A DNA stretch of 64,000 bases from JAVBSX01 sp031549565. Its GTDB lineage: Bacteria; Planctomycetota; Planctomycetia; Pirellulales; Thermoguttaceae. The stretch spans positions 12,124-76,123 of the forward strand of contig JAVBPO010000065.1 of NCBI GenBank assembly GCA_031549565.1. The letters run 5' to 3'. This document shows, piece after piece, positions 48,117-56,221 of the stretch; within the stretch, counting starts at the first letter, position 1; each line of letters begins with the position of its first letter. The notes below the pieces were generated by a model, which made no database searches, was not told where the DNA came from, and saw only the letters and a list, made by a program, of their open reading frames with translations. Position numbers and translations under genes: made by a program.

Positions 48117-49634
48117 GTGTCCCATTCCACTAAAAAAACCTTCGAAGCGTTTTCGGCGGATATTGATGAAATTTGTCCGTATCGAATATCGCAACACAAT
48201 CCCGTCCGGTCGGCGTCCAACTCTCCTCTTTATGAGGGGGAGCGATCGATCCGTTCGCCGATCAACCTTTCCATTCCGCTTCGTCCGATTCTGGTCGTCA
48301 GCGATTCCTCGGACCACAGAGCCGAATGGACCGGTTTCATCGCCGAAGAGCATTATCAGACTCTCGATTGTACGTATGGAAATTTTCTCGCTTTTCCCAG
48401 GGATTATCCGATCGACCTTTCTTTCGTCGTGTGCGACCTCGATCATTGTACGATCGAATTACAGGTTCTCTTTCGGTTCCTCAAAGAAATCTATCCGCAA
48501 CTTCCCGTGATCCTGATGGGAACTCAGCGGGACATTTCCATTCCGAAAGAGGAGTATCCCGATTACTTGATCGGGAGTCTTTCCCGTTTTGAGCCGGCGC
48601 TGTTCGCTCCTTTGATCAATTCCGGCTTGACGATTCATAAGACGATCAAGGAAAAACTCGCTTTGGGTTATTCCGCGGGGATTCCATTCGTTCCGATCAA
48701 TATGATCGGCGACTCGCCGGCGTTCGTGCGTCTGAATGAGGAGATCCGAGTTGCGGCGCAAGCAGACGGTGCTGTCCTCCTGACCGGTGAACGGGGAACC
48801 CGAAAGGATATCGTCGCCGTACAAATTCATTGGCAAAGCCAACGACGGGCGAATCCCTTCGACGTTATTCAAACAAACATCGTCATTCGAGAGATTCAGG
48901 AACCGTATCTTTTCGGGCAGGAGCCGAACGTCCACCCTCTGTCCCCCGAGGGATACGTCGGTCGGCTCGAATTGATGGATCACGGCTCAATCTTGTTAAA
49001 CGAGATCGAGTACATGGGCAAAACGACGCAGGAAATGCTACTGTCGTATTTCAAAACGAAAACACTGCACCGCCTCAAATCGAGCAAGCCGAGAATCTGC
49101 GACACCCGGGTTTTCGCCTCCGGTTCGCCGATCCTTTCGGAAATGGTCGACAACGGAGGCTTTTCCCAGGAATTGTACAATTATCTTTGCGCGACAACCG
49201 TGAGAGTTCCGGCGTTACGGGAATTTATCGAAGGCATTCCCGGCATGGTTCAGGCGACTATCCGCTGGCTTGCCGAATCGGTGGGCGCGAAAGAACCACC
49301 GGTCTTTTCCGATTCTGCGATTGAAAAGATGATGCTCTATTCTTGGCCGGGCAACACGGTCGAGTTCGAGCAGGTGATGCATCGCGCTGTTTTCTGCAAC
49401 AAAAGCGGTCGAATCGGTCCGGAGGACCTCGTATTCGACTTCGAGCCGGCCAACGATCAGCAATCGCTATTGCACTGGATCGGAAAACCGCTCGATGAAA
49501 TTGAAAAACGGTTCATCCTGGAAACCTTGTGGCTTAACCAAGGTAACCGTTCGCTGACCGCCAAGACGCTTGGCATCAGCGAAAAAACGCTCTACAACAA
49601 ACTTCGCGAATACGAAAAAGAAGACGCCATTTAA
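48117..49634 (+). CDS. Degenerate sigma54-activator-like regulator (pseudo-AAA+ with Fis-type HTH)
   Basis: 505 aa. Residues about 58-150 resemble a receiver domain (RPILVVSDSSDHRAEWTGFI, FVVCDLD). Residues about 200-430 follow the NtrC AAA+ layout (MIGDSPAFVRLNEEIRVAAQ) but are eroded. Walker A is GERGTRKD instead of GESGTGKE. The GAFTGA loop that contacts sigma54 is absent, Walker B is LLNEIE with Asn295 in place of Asp, and the arginine-finger region reads FSQELYNYL. The C-terminal Fis-type helix-turn-helix is intact (LWLNQGNRSLTAKTLGISEK then TLYNKLREYE). It probably binds DNA without ATP-driven sigma54 activation, perhaps as a repressor. GTG start; the 3' end overlaps repeat R8. Confidence 0.85.
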   Translation: MSHSTKKTFEAFSADIDEICPYRISQHNPVRSASNSPLYEGERSIRSPINLSIPLRPILVVSDSSDHRAEWTGFIAEEHYQTLDCTYGNFLAFPRDYPIDLSFVVCDLDHCTIELQVLFRFLKEIYPQLPVILMGTQRDISIPKEEYPDYLIGSLSRFEPALFAPLINSGLTIHKTIKEKLALGYSAGIPFVPINMIGDSPAFVRLNEEIRVAAQADGAVLLTGERGTRKDIVAVQIHWQSQRRANPFDVIQTNIVIREIQEPYLFGQEPNVHPLSPEGYVGRLELMDHGSILLNEIEYMGKTTQEMLLSYFKTKTLHRLKSSKPRICDTRVFASGSPILSEMVDNGGFSQELYNYLCATTVRVPALREFIEGIPGMVQATIRWLAESVGAKEPPVFSDSAIEKMMLYSWPGNTVEFEQVMHRAVFCNKSGRIGPEDLVFDFEPANDQQSLLHWIGKPLDEIEKRFILETLWLNQGNRSLTAKTLGISEKTLYNKLREYEKEDAI

Positions 49635-49713
49635 AGAGCCGCACGTGAAGCGAAGCGTAACTTGCGGAACGGTGGGCGTTTTGCCGTTCCGCAAGCTGCG
49701 CATGCGGCTCTTT
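49633..49713. repeat. Long hairpin repeat R8, copy 2
   Basis: The outer stem AAAGAGCCGCA/TGCGGCTCTTT and the inner ACTTGCGGAACGG/CCGTTCCGCAAG both pair without mismatch. Its first bases complete the TAA stop of the preceding gene. Confidence 0.85.
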
Positions 49714-49773
49714 GTGTTCGCTTTACGATATGGTAAAATTCAGTCGGTCCATTTAACCATCGTGGAGGATAAA

Positions 49774-50259
49774 ATGAAAAGTCGCGAAACTTTATTGTTC
49801 TTATTAGTTCTACTGGCGGGAACTTTACTCGGCTGTGACGCCGGCAAGCCGCGAAGCAACGCTCCCGTTACGGAAAACCCTCCGCCGGTCGCCGCCGAAC
49901 CGGTCAAGCCGACCGAGCCGCCGAAGGAGCCGGAACGAACCTTGGTCGATATCGGCGAAAACGTAAGCGGTAAAGCCGACTTCGCCAAAGACGGCGACAA
50001 GAGCATCATGGCACCTATTCTCGTACCGTTGGGACAGTATTTCACGGTTCGTGACAGAATTGTCATGATGACTCTTCAAAAAGCGATGAATGATTATAAG
50101 GCGTTGCACGACAACAAGCCCCCGGCGACGCACGACGAGTTCATGAAAGAGATTATCGAAGCGAGTAACATCAAACTGCCGCCGCTACGAAACGCGGACG
50201 ATCAATACCAGTACGACCCGGAAAGCGGCGAATTGAAAATTTCCACGGTAAAAAAATAG
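49774..50259 (+). CDS. Small lipoprotein, unknown
   Basis: 161 aa. The signal peptide ends in a lipobox, LAGTLLGC, so the mature protein begins at the lipidated Cys24 or close by. A Pro-rich linker follows (ENPPPVAAEPVKPTEPPKEP), then about 100 residues with YFTVRDRIVMMTLQKAMNDY, KALHDNKPPATHDEFMKEII and a C-terminal NADDQYQYDPESGELKI. The end resembles short pseudopilin-like or 'DUF' tails in planctomycetes, but I cannot assign it. The ATG at 49774 has GTGGAGG. It ends ten bases before the antitoxin gene and probably shares its transcript. Confidence 0.75.
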   Translation: MKSRETLLFLLVLLAGTLLGCDAGKPRSNAPVTENPPPVAAEPVKPTEPPKEPERTLVDIGENVSGKADFAKDGDKSIMAPILVPLGQYFTVRDRIVMMTLQKAMNDYKALHDNKPPATHDEFMKEIIEASNIKLPPLRNADDQYQYDPESGELKISTVKK

Positions 50260-50268
50260 GAGATCATC

Positions 50269-50517
50269 ATGATACAAAAATTGACGACCGTACTAAAACT
50301 GACACCGGTAGAAAACGGATTCGCCCTCATTTTCGACCAACCGACTCTTGACAGGATGCAGGTTGACGGCGACACGACTCTGGAAATGACCGCCGAAAAA
50401 GGAAAATTGACGCTCCTGCCAATTCTCGACAAAGAAAAAGAAGATTGCGAGTTTGAGTCGTCCCTCGAAGAAGTGTGCGATTATTACAGCGATGTGTTGC
50501 AAAAACTGGCGAAGTAG
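50269..50517 (+). CDS. AbrB/MazE-like antitoxin
   Basis: 82 aa. The N-terminal 50 residues have the swapped-hairpin pattern of AbrB/MazE (VENGFALIFDQPTLDRMQVD, GDTTLEMTAEKGKLTL). The acidic C-terminus (KEKEDCEFESSLEEVCDYYS) should bind and neutralise the toxin. TAGGAG precedes the ATG. It sits five bases before the Doc toxin gene. The usual Doc partner is Phd; an AbrB-type antitoxin with Doc is a less common pairing. Confidence 0.85.
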   Translation: MIQKLTTVLKLTPVENGFALIFDQPTLDRMQVDGDTTLEMTAEKGKLTLLPILDKEKEDCEFESSLEEVCDYYSDVLQKLAK

Positions 50518-50522
50518 GTGTC

Positions 50523-50915
50523 ATGACGAAATTTATTACCCTCGAACAGATTCTTGCCATTCACGAAAAGCAAATCGTACGATTCGGTGGAATGAGCGGA
50601 ATTCGTGATATGGGGCTTTTGGAATCTGCGCTTGCGATGCCGCAAGCCTCGTTTTTCGGCAAATATCTTCACAAAGATATTGATGAAATGGCAGCGGCTT
50701 ATCTGTTTCATCTTGTCAACAATCATCCTTTTCTTGACGGCAATAAACGCACAGGCGCTGTTGCGGCTTTGATGTTTTTTAAGGTGAATGGTTACCCCTA
50801 CAAGTGTTATCGGCCTCACATGGAATCGATGGTCCTCGCCGTCGCGCAAGGGGCTATGGACATGCCGCAAATCGCCGAGTTTTTTCGCAAATATCGTTCG
50901 GAAGAAGAAACTTGA
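50523..50915 (+). CDS. doc: Doc family toxin (Fic fold)
   Basis: 130 aa. The Fic/Doc motif is HPFLDGNKRTGAVAALMFF, matching HxFx(D/N)GNKR, and MSGIRDMGLLESALAMPQAS is the usual Doc N-terminal helix. Doc phosphorylates EF-Tu and arrests translation until neutralised. The start MTKFITLEQILAIHEKQ is at ATG 50523, immediately after the antitoxin. Protein length matches Doc (about 126 aa). Likely a type II toxin-antitoxin pair. Confidence 0.93.
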   Translation: MTKFITLEQILAIHEKQIVRFGGMSGIRDMGLLESALAMPQASFFGKYLHKDIDEMAAAYLFHLVNNHPFLDGNKRTGAVAALMFFKVNGYPYKCYRPHMESMVLAVAQGAMDMPQIAEFFRKYRSEEET

Positions 50916-50950
50916 ATCACATCCCATCAATCTACCCTCAGGAGTTTTTC

Positions 50951-51757
50951 ATGCGAATCGTGTCAATAGTGTTTACTCTGCTGCTTTGTCCCGTTTGGGT
51001 TTTCGCGGCGGAACAATCGCAACCGCAACCGGAGCCGAAGTGGACCTCGATGTTCGACGGGAAAACGCTCGAAAACTGGACCCGGGCCGAAACCGGCGGC
51101 TCCGGTCTGGTCGAAGTCAAGGACGGTGTCATCGTGATCGGAATGGGGGTCGGCGCCAGTGGAATCCGGTACGACAAGGAGTTCCCCAAGAAGAATTACG
51201 AAGTCCGCTACGAAGCCAAACGCGGCATGGGCAACGACTTTTTCGGGGCGCTCACGTTCCCGGTCGAAGATTCGTATTGCGCGTTCATCAACGGCGGTTG
51301 GGGGGGTGGCACCATCGGTCTTTCGAGCATCGACGGGCATGACGCCTCGGACAACACGACCAGCGGGTATTATCGTTTCGATCGGGACAGTTGGTTCGAG
51401 TTCAGAGTTCGCGTCATCGAAGGGAAGATTACCGTTTGGATCAAGGAGCTCAAAACGCCGGAAAAACTGGAGAAAGAACGCCTCGCCAAGGAAAAGCGGG
51501 AACAGGCGGAAAAGGAAGGAAAAGCACTCGATCCGTACCAACGCAAGGAACCCGATCCGAACGTGCCGGTCGTCGATTACGTGTACACCGGCCACAAAAT
51601 TTCGCTCCGCAGCGAATCGAACGATTTCAAACCGATCGGTTTGGCCACTTGGGTTACCGAGGGACTGATCCGTAAAATCGAGTACCGCGATCTTTCCGAA
51701 AACGAAATCAAAGCCGGCAAAAAAGACGTCGACGAATACAATCGTCGTTTTCGTTAG
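50951..51757 (+). CDS. DUF1080 (3-keto-disaccharide hydrolase/LamG-like) exported protein
   Basis: 268 aa. The signal peptide is MRIVSIVFTLLLCPVWVFA. The DUF1080 concanavalin-like fold is clear: SMFDGKTLENWTRAETGGSG, VEVKDGVIVIGMGVGASGIR, NYEVRYEAKR and ISLRSESNDFKPIG. A charged loop (LEKERLAKEKREQAEKEGKA) interrupts it. The family is widespread in planctomycetes; some members hydrolyse 3-keto sugars, others only bind glycan. ATG 50951 has a GGAG-type site upstream. It follows the doc gene by 35 bases but is unrelated in function. Confidence 0.9.
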   Translation: MRIVSIVFTLLLCPVWVFAAEQSQPQPEPKWTSMFDGKTLENWTRAETGGSGLVEVKDGVIVIGMGVGASGIRYDKEFPKKNYEVRYEAKRGMGNDFFGALTFPVEDSYCAFINGGWGGGTIGLSSIDGHDASDNTTSGYYRFDRDSWFEFRVRVIEGKITVWIKELKTPEKLEKERLAKEKREQAEKEGKALDPYQRKEPDPNVPVVDYVYTGHKISLRSESNDFKPIGLATWVTEGLIRKIEYRDLSENEIKAGKKDVDEYNRRFR

Positions 51758-51799
51758 CGTCGAGATTCGCCCGTCTTGAAACCCTCTCCATTTGATACC

Positions 51800-53056
51800 A
51801 TGCGGTCGGTTATTTGTCGTGAAGGTTTCTATTACCTGGCGGTGATCGCCTTGGTGTTTTTCGGTGCGATTCCGCGGGAAGCGAATCTGCTGCTCCTGTT
51901 CGGTTCGCTCCTGATTTGCCCGGTCTACATTGCCTGGCGGTTGGAGCGTAACACGCTCGTCGATCTGCGGGTCAAGCGTAAAACGCCGCCCCAGGTCGTT
52001 GCCGGGGAAGTCTTTCACGTTTCCATTGAGCTGCAAAATCTGCGAAAACGTCTTTCCAGTTGGGCGGTCGTCGTTGAAGATACGATCCAACTCGTCCGGC
52101 AATCCGACGAAAACAATCTTGATTCGAAAACGCACTCCAAAGAGTCGCGGCAAGTCGTGAAAACGGAGTCGCAAACGATGAAACCGGCCGTTTATTTCGA
52201 GTACGTTAAAGCGGGTGGAACGCTCAAAAAGAGTTATTCCGGAAGCATTCCGCGGCGAGGTAAATACAAACTCGGCCCGATCGACGTGTCGACGCGGTTT
52301 CCGATCGGCTTTTTTCGGACGACGCTTTCTCTCAACGACGAGTCGGCGGGGGAATTTTACGTCTATCCCCGTTGGGGCAAGTTGGCGACCGCCTGGTTCA
52401 CCCGGCAACACCAGTCGAGCGAAAATCGGCAGAAGCGTCGATTCCGTCCGAGCCGGATCAGCGGCGAATTTCTCGGCGTACGAAATTGGCAAACCGGGGA
52501 CGTGAAAAAATGGATTCACTGGCGAGCCTCGGCCCGACATGACGAACTGGTCGTGCGTCAATACGAGCAACATCAAAACCGGGACGCGGCGGTGCTTCTG
52601 GATCTTTACCATCCGGGCGCCGCGACGCTTCGGGAGATGGAATACGTCGAGTTGGCCGTCAGTTTCACCGCGACGCTGGTCAACGAGCTGGCGAAGCGTC
52701 GGGGCTCGAATCTGCTGTTCGGCGCGACCGGTTCCGGAGATTGGGGGGACGGCGGCGTTTCCGAGGATTGGTTTTCGGGACAAATTTGCAACCCGCTGCT
52801 CGACCGGATCATGGAGCGATTGGCCGTGATCTCGCCGACCGCGGATGATACCTTGGTCGAATTGCTGCTGCAGATTTTGTCGGGCACGGATTCGAACGCC
52901 GACATTTTCCTCGTCGGTTCCGCCCCGATCGACATGGCCCGCTCGAAGCGATTCGCGAAATTGGAAAACGACCCCAGACTCCGCACTCTTTCCCAACGCA
53001 TCCGCTTGATCGACGTTTCCTCGCCGGAATTGGAGGAGGTCTTTACGCTGGATTAA
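51800..53056 (+). CDS. DUF58 domain membrane-anchored protein
   Basis: 418 aa. Two N-terminal transmembrane helices (about residues 12-50: FYYLAVIALVFFGAIPREAN, LLLLFGSLLICPVYIAW) precede a beta-rich domain, then the DUF58 core with GEFLGVRNWQTGDVKKWIHW and ASARHDELVVRQYEQHQNRD. A von Willebrand-A-like C-terminal half follows. DUF58 genes normally sit beside a MoxR AAA+ ATPase and a transglutaminase; neither is adjacent here. An alternative TTG start at 51776 would add eight residues. It may act in envelope or cofactor-assembly complexes. Confidence 0.9.
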   Translation: MRSVICREGFYYLAVIALVFFGAIPREANLLLLFGSLLICPVYIAWRLERNTLVDLRVKRKTPPQVVAGEVFHVSIELQNLRKRLSSWAVVVEDTIQLVRQSDENNLDSKTHSKESRQVVKTESQTMKPAVYFEYVKAGGTLKKSYSGSIPRRGKYKLGPIDVSTRFPIGFFRTTLSLNDESAGEFYVYPRWGKLATAWFTRQHQSSENRQKRRFRPSRISGEFLGVRNWQTGDVKKWIHWRASARHDELVVRQYEQHQNRDAAVLLDLYHPGAATLREMEYVELAVSFTATLVNELAKRRGSNLLFGATGSGDWGDGGVSEDWFSGQICNPLLDRIMERLAVISPTADDTLVELLLQILSGTDSNADIFLVGSAPIDMARSKRFAKLENDPRLRTLSQRIRLIDVSSPELEEVFTLD

Positions 53057-53090
53057 ACGAATAGGGGCCGCTGCTAACAAAGAAGCGTAA

Positions 53091-53252
53091 AGCTTCGCCA
53101 GAAAATAAAATGCCGAAAATATTCGGGTGGGAAATGGTGTCATTCTGAGTGAAGCGTACTCGCGGAACGAAGAATCTGGTGTATCCTGCCGGCACGCTCT
53201 GCATCATGGGCTCTGCTTGAAATCAGATTCTTCGGAGTACCTCAAGAATGAC
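53091..53252. mobile_element. Repeat R1/MITE-like element, inverted truncated copy C
   Basis: It starts GCTTCGCCAGAAAA like the terminal repeat at 42838, then reads as the inverse complement of the right part of that element (AAAATGCCGAAAATA, GTCATTCTGAG) and through to CTCAAGAATGAC. The far terminal repeat is missing. The 253-bp gap between the DUF58 and FAD genes is otherwise empty. Confidence 0.75.
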
Positions 53253-53309
53253 ATGGCTCCTATTTTACGTGAATCTTCAACCGAATTTGATTGCACCGCA
53301 TGCGACATC

Positions 53310-55157
53310 ATGAAAACATCTTTTTTTCTTTTTGCCTTTGTTTTACTCACATTTCCTCTATACGCGGCGGACCGGGTTGCGTTTGATCCGGCGACGACCG
53401 TTTTTCTCGAAGCGGAAGGGTTCGCTCATAAAGGGGGTTGGGTCGTCGATCAGCAGCTTATGGACGTAATGGGTTCGTCGATCCTGCTCGCTCACGGGTA
53501 CGGCGAACCGGTCGAAAACGCAAAGACGTCGGTCCGGTTTCCGAAACCGGGACTCTACCACGTTTTCGTACGAACCCGGAATTGGGTCGCTCCCTGGACG
53601 ACCGAACACGCGCCGGGCCGGTTCCGACTCGTAATCAACGGAAAATCGCTCCCCACGGAATTCGGAACGGAAAGCGACCCGTGGTTCTGGCAACGCGGCG
53701 ACGACGTCGAAATCGGCGCCGGCGAATTGGACGGAAAAATCGAGCTTCGCGACCTGACCGGTTTCGACGGGCGGGTCGATGCGATCTGTTTGACGACCGA
53801 TACGAATTTCATTCCGCCAAACGACTTGAAAGAGCTTGCCGCTTTTCGCCGCGAAGCGCTCGGTCTGCCGGACGTTGCGCCGGATGCGGCCGGCGGTCCG
53901 TTCGACCTGGTCGTCGTCGGCGGCGGGATTGCGGGAACCTGCTCCGCGATCTCAGCGGCAAGACTCGGTTTGAACGTCGCCCTGATTCAAAATCGACCGC
54001 TGGTCGGCGGAAATAACAGCTCCGAAATCCGGGTTCACCTGCAAGGAAAAATCAATCTGCCGCCGTATCCGAATCTCGGAAATCTCGTTGCGCAGATGAA
54101 TCACCGCCGCGAAGGAAACGCGATGCCCGCCGATTATTACGAGGACGAACGCAAAATGAACCTGCTCGCCGCCGAGTCCGGTGTCAAGGCGTTTTTTCTG
54201 ACTCACGTCGTCGCGGTGGAAAAAAACGGCGACAAAATCGCTGCCGTGATCGGAAAAAATATCGAAACGAACCGGGAACTCCGCTTCAAAGCTCCGTTGT
54301 TTGCCGACTGTACCGGGGACGCGACCGTCGGCTTTCTCGCCGGGGCCGATTGGCGCATGGGCCGGGAATCGAAAGCGGAAACCGGCGAATCGCTCGCTCC
54401 GGACGTCGCGGACAAAATGACCATGGGCGCGTCGGTTCAATGGTATTCCGTCGAAACGGACCGGGTGACGACGTTTCCCTCGCTTCCTTGGGCGATTCAA
54501 TTCAACGAGGAGACCGCCTCTCCGATGGTCAAAGGGGACTGGGATTGGGAAACCGGTTTGAATGACGATCAGATTCTCGATATCGAGAAAATCCGCGATC
54601 GCGGTCTTCGAGCGGCCTACGGGCATTGGGCGTACATGAAGAATCAGGCGGGGGGCGATTGGCCGGAACGGGTCGCCAATCGCAAGCTCGGCTGGGTCGC
54701 CTTTATCGCCGGCAAGCGGGAATCGCGGCGTCTTCTCGGGGACGTGATTCTCCAGGAGCAGGACATTACCGGCGCGAAACAGTGGCCGGACGCGAGCGTG
54801 ACGACGACCTGGACGATCGACCTGCATTATCCGACGGAGAAGAACTCGAAGGATTTTCCCGGCGAGGAATTCATGACGATCGCCAAGCATCTGCGGATTC
54901 AACCGTACGCGATTCCTTACCGCTGTTTTTATTCGCGCAACGTCCCAAATCTGTTCATGGCCGGGCGTGATATCAGCGTAACGCACGTCGCGCTCGGAAC
55001 GATCCGGGTCCAACGGACCGGCGGAATGATGGGAGAAGTCGTCGGCATGGCGGCGTCATTGTGTAAAAAATACGACACCACGCCCCGCGGCGTTTATGAA
55101 ACGCATCTGGACGAGCTGAAGGAACTCATGAAAAAAGGAGTCGCGCCGTCGCCGTAA
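53310..55157 (+). CDS. Exported FAD-dependent oxidoreductase (FAD_oxidored family) with N-terminal sugar-binding-like domain
   Basis: 615 aa. The signal peptide is MKTSFFLFAFVLLTFPLYA. Residues about 25-175 form a beta-sandwich (GGWVVDQQLMDVMGSSILLA, PKPGLYHVFVRTRNWVAPWT), like a carbohydrate-binding module. Residues about 190-600 are the FAD domain: FDLVVVGGGIAGTCSAISAA is the dinucleotide motif, GGNNSSEIRVHLQG follows, and FADCTGDATVGF and NLFMAGRDISVTHVALGTIR are the second FAD-contact regions. Planctomycetes carry many such exported enzymes, thought to oxidise glycan units. The frame upstream to 53127 is repeat DNA, so ATG 53310 is preferred. Confidence 0.9.
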   Translation: MKTSFFLFAFVLLTFPLYAADRVAFDPATTVFLEAEGFAHKGGWVVDQQLMDVMGSSILLAHGYGEPVENAKTSVRFPKPGLYHVFVRTRNWVAPWTTEHAPGRFRLVINGKSLPTEFGTESDPWFWQRGDDVEIGAGELDGKIELRDLTGFDGRVDAICLTTDTNFIPPNDLKELAAFRREALGLPDVAPDAAGGPFDLVVVGGGIAGTCSAISAARLGLNVALIQNRPLVGGNNSSEIRVHLQGKINLPPYPNLGNLVAQMNHRREGNAMPADYYEDERKMNLLAAESGVKAFFLTHVVAVEKNGDKIAAVIGKNIETNRELRFKAPLFADCTGDATVGFLAGADWRMGRESKAETGESLAPDVADKMTMGASVQWYSVETDRVTTFPSLPWAIQFNEETASPMVKGDWDWETGLNDDQILDIEKIRDRGLRAAYGHWAYMKNQAGGDWPERVANRKLGWVAFIAGKRESRRLLGDVILQEQDITGAKQWPDASVTTTWTIDLHYPTEKNSKDFPGEEFMTIAKHLRIQPYAIPYRCFYSRNVPNLFMAGRDISVTHVALGTIRVQRTGGMMGEVVGMAASLCKKYDTTPRGVYETHLDELKELMKKGVAPSP

Positions 55158-55161
55158 AACA

Positions 55162-56052
55162 TCATCGGATTCCTGTTTCCATTCGGTTTCTGAATTCCCG
55201 TTCGACGGCGTTTCTCGCGGCGTGCTTTCGGGCGGTCCAATCCGGGGCGAGCAGATAATCTTCACTTACCTCGCCGGCAACGCGTTCGATAATCGTTTCC
55301 GGAGGAATCCGTTCCAGAAAATCGACGACGTAACCGGCGTATTCCTCGAGCGTCGGCAAGGGGACCAACCCTTGCTCCCACATCTGCGCGAGTTTCGTTC
55401 CCTTGACGACATGCAGGTTGTGCAGCTTGATCGACCAAGGCCGGTATTCCGCGATTCTTTCCGCCGTTACGATTCGATCCTCGCCCGTTTCGCCGGGGAT
55501 TCCGAGGATCAAATGAAGCCCGAATCGGATTTGACGCCGTTTCACTCGCCGGATCGCGTCGTCCACCGCTGCGAAATCATGTCCGCGATTCAAAAAACGA
55601 AGCGAACGATCGTGTATCGATTGCACGCCGATTTCCAAGGTCAACCAGGTTTCCCGGGAGAGCGTTTCCAGAAGATCGAGCACATTTTCCGGCAGACAGT
55701 CGGGCCGCGTTCCGATCGCAAGCCCCACGATTCCCGGCGACACCATCGCTTCCCGGTAGAGCCGCTCCAAGAGTTCCGTCGGCCCGAACGTGTTCGTTCC
55801 CGGCTGAAAATAAGCGAGGAACTTGTCCACTTGTATCCGGGTTTGGAGACGCCGAACACCTTCCCGGATTTGTTCGCCGATCGAAATGTTACGAAATTCC
55901 TTGGCCGGGCTGAAGCTCTTCTCGTCGCAAAACACGCATCCGCCCGAATTTTTGTGCGGGCAGCCGAGATTCGCGTCGACGCTGACCTTCCGAACCGGTT
56001 CGCCGAACTCTTCCCGAAGCGCGGGACCGAGCGTGCGATAGAATGAAGACAT
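55162..56052 (-). CDS. Radical SAM protein (TIGR01212/YhcC family)
   Basis: 296 aa. The cluster-binding segment is VSVDANLGCPHKNSGGCVFC, the CPxxx..GGCxFC pattern of the YhcC family. VGLAIGTRPDCLPENVLDLL and LTLEIGVQSIHDRSLRFLNR are further family landmarks. The reaction is unknown. It is not the AmmeMemoRadiSam radical SAM enzyme, whose cluster motif differs. The start at ATG 56052 (MSSFYRTLGPALREEFG) is favoured over the longer frame that runs through repeat R6. It converges with the FAD gene four bases away. Confidence 0.9.
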   Translation of the reverse strand: MSSFYRTLGPALREEFGEPVRKVSVDANLGCPHKNSGGCVFCDEKSFSPAKEFRNISIGEQIREGVRRLQTRIQVDKFLAYFQPGTNTFGPTELLERLYREAMVSPGIVGLAIGTRPDCLPENVLDLLETLSRETWLTLEIGVQSIHDRSLRFLNRGHDFAAVDDAIRRVKRRQIRFGLHLILGIPGETGEDRIVTAERIAEYRPWSIKLHNLHVVKGTKLAQMWEQGLVPLPTLEEYAGYVVDFLERIPPETIIERVAGEVSEDYLLAPDWTARKHAARNAVEREFRNRMETGIR

Positions 56053-56068
56053 GTTCTCGAATTCAATC

Positions 56069-56212
56069 GTTAGCCCCGTCGCCCGCGACGGGCTGTACAC
56101 GGATGAATTACCACTGCGGTTCGCAGGCGAACCGGCTAACAGAAAAATCCATGGAGCATTCGGTCATGAAAGCGGATCACCGCTAACTTTGTGCGCGGCT
56201 CTGATTCGAAGG
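56069..56212. repeat. Repeat R6 (full length) followed by an R7 arm
   Basis: 56069-56140: GTTAGCCCCGTCGCCCGCGA ... GGTTCGCAGGCGAACCGGCTAAC, two hairpins with GTTAGCC/GGCTAAC ends; an inverted full copy is at 62979-63050. 56178-56212: ACCGCTAACTTTGTGCGCGG CTCTGATT, an R7 arm in two parts. It occupies most of the gap before trigger factor's stop. Confidence 0.8.
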
Positions 56213-56221
56213 AACGTCGAT

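Noticed and set aside
50963..53143. A 726-aa open frame on the minus strand
   Set aside because: It spans the complements of two real genes (DUF1080 and DUF58) and a repeat, and has no signal or motif of its own.
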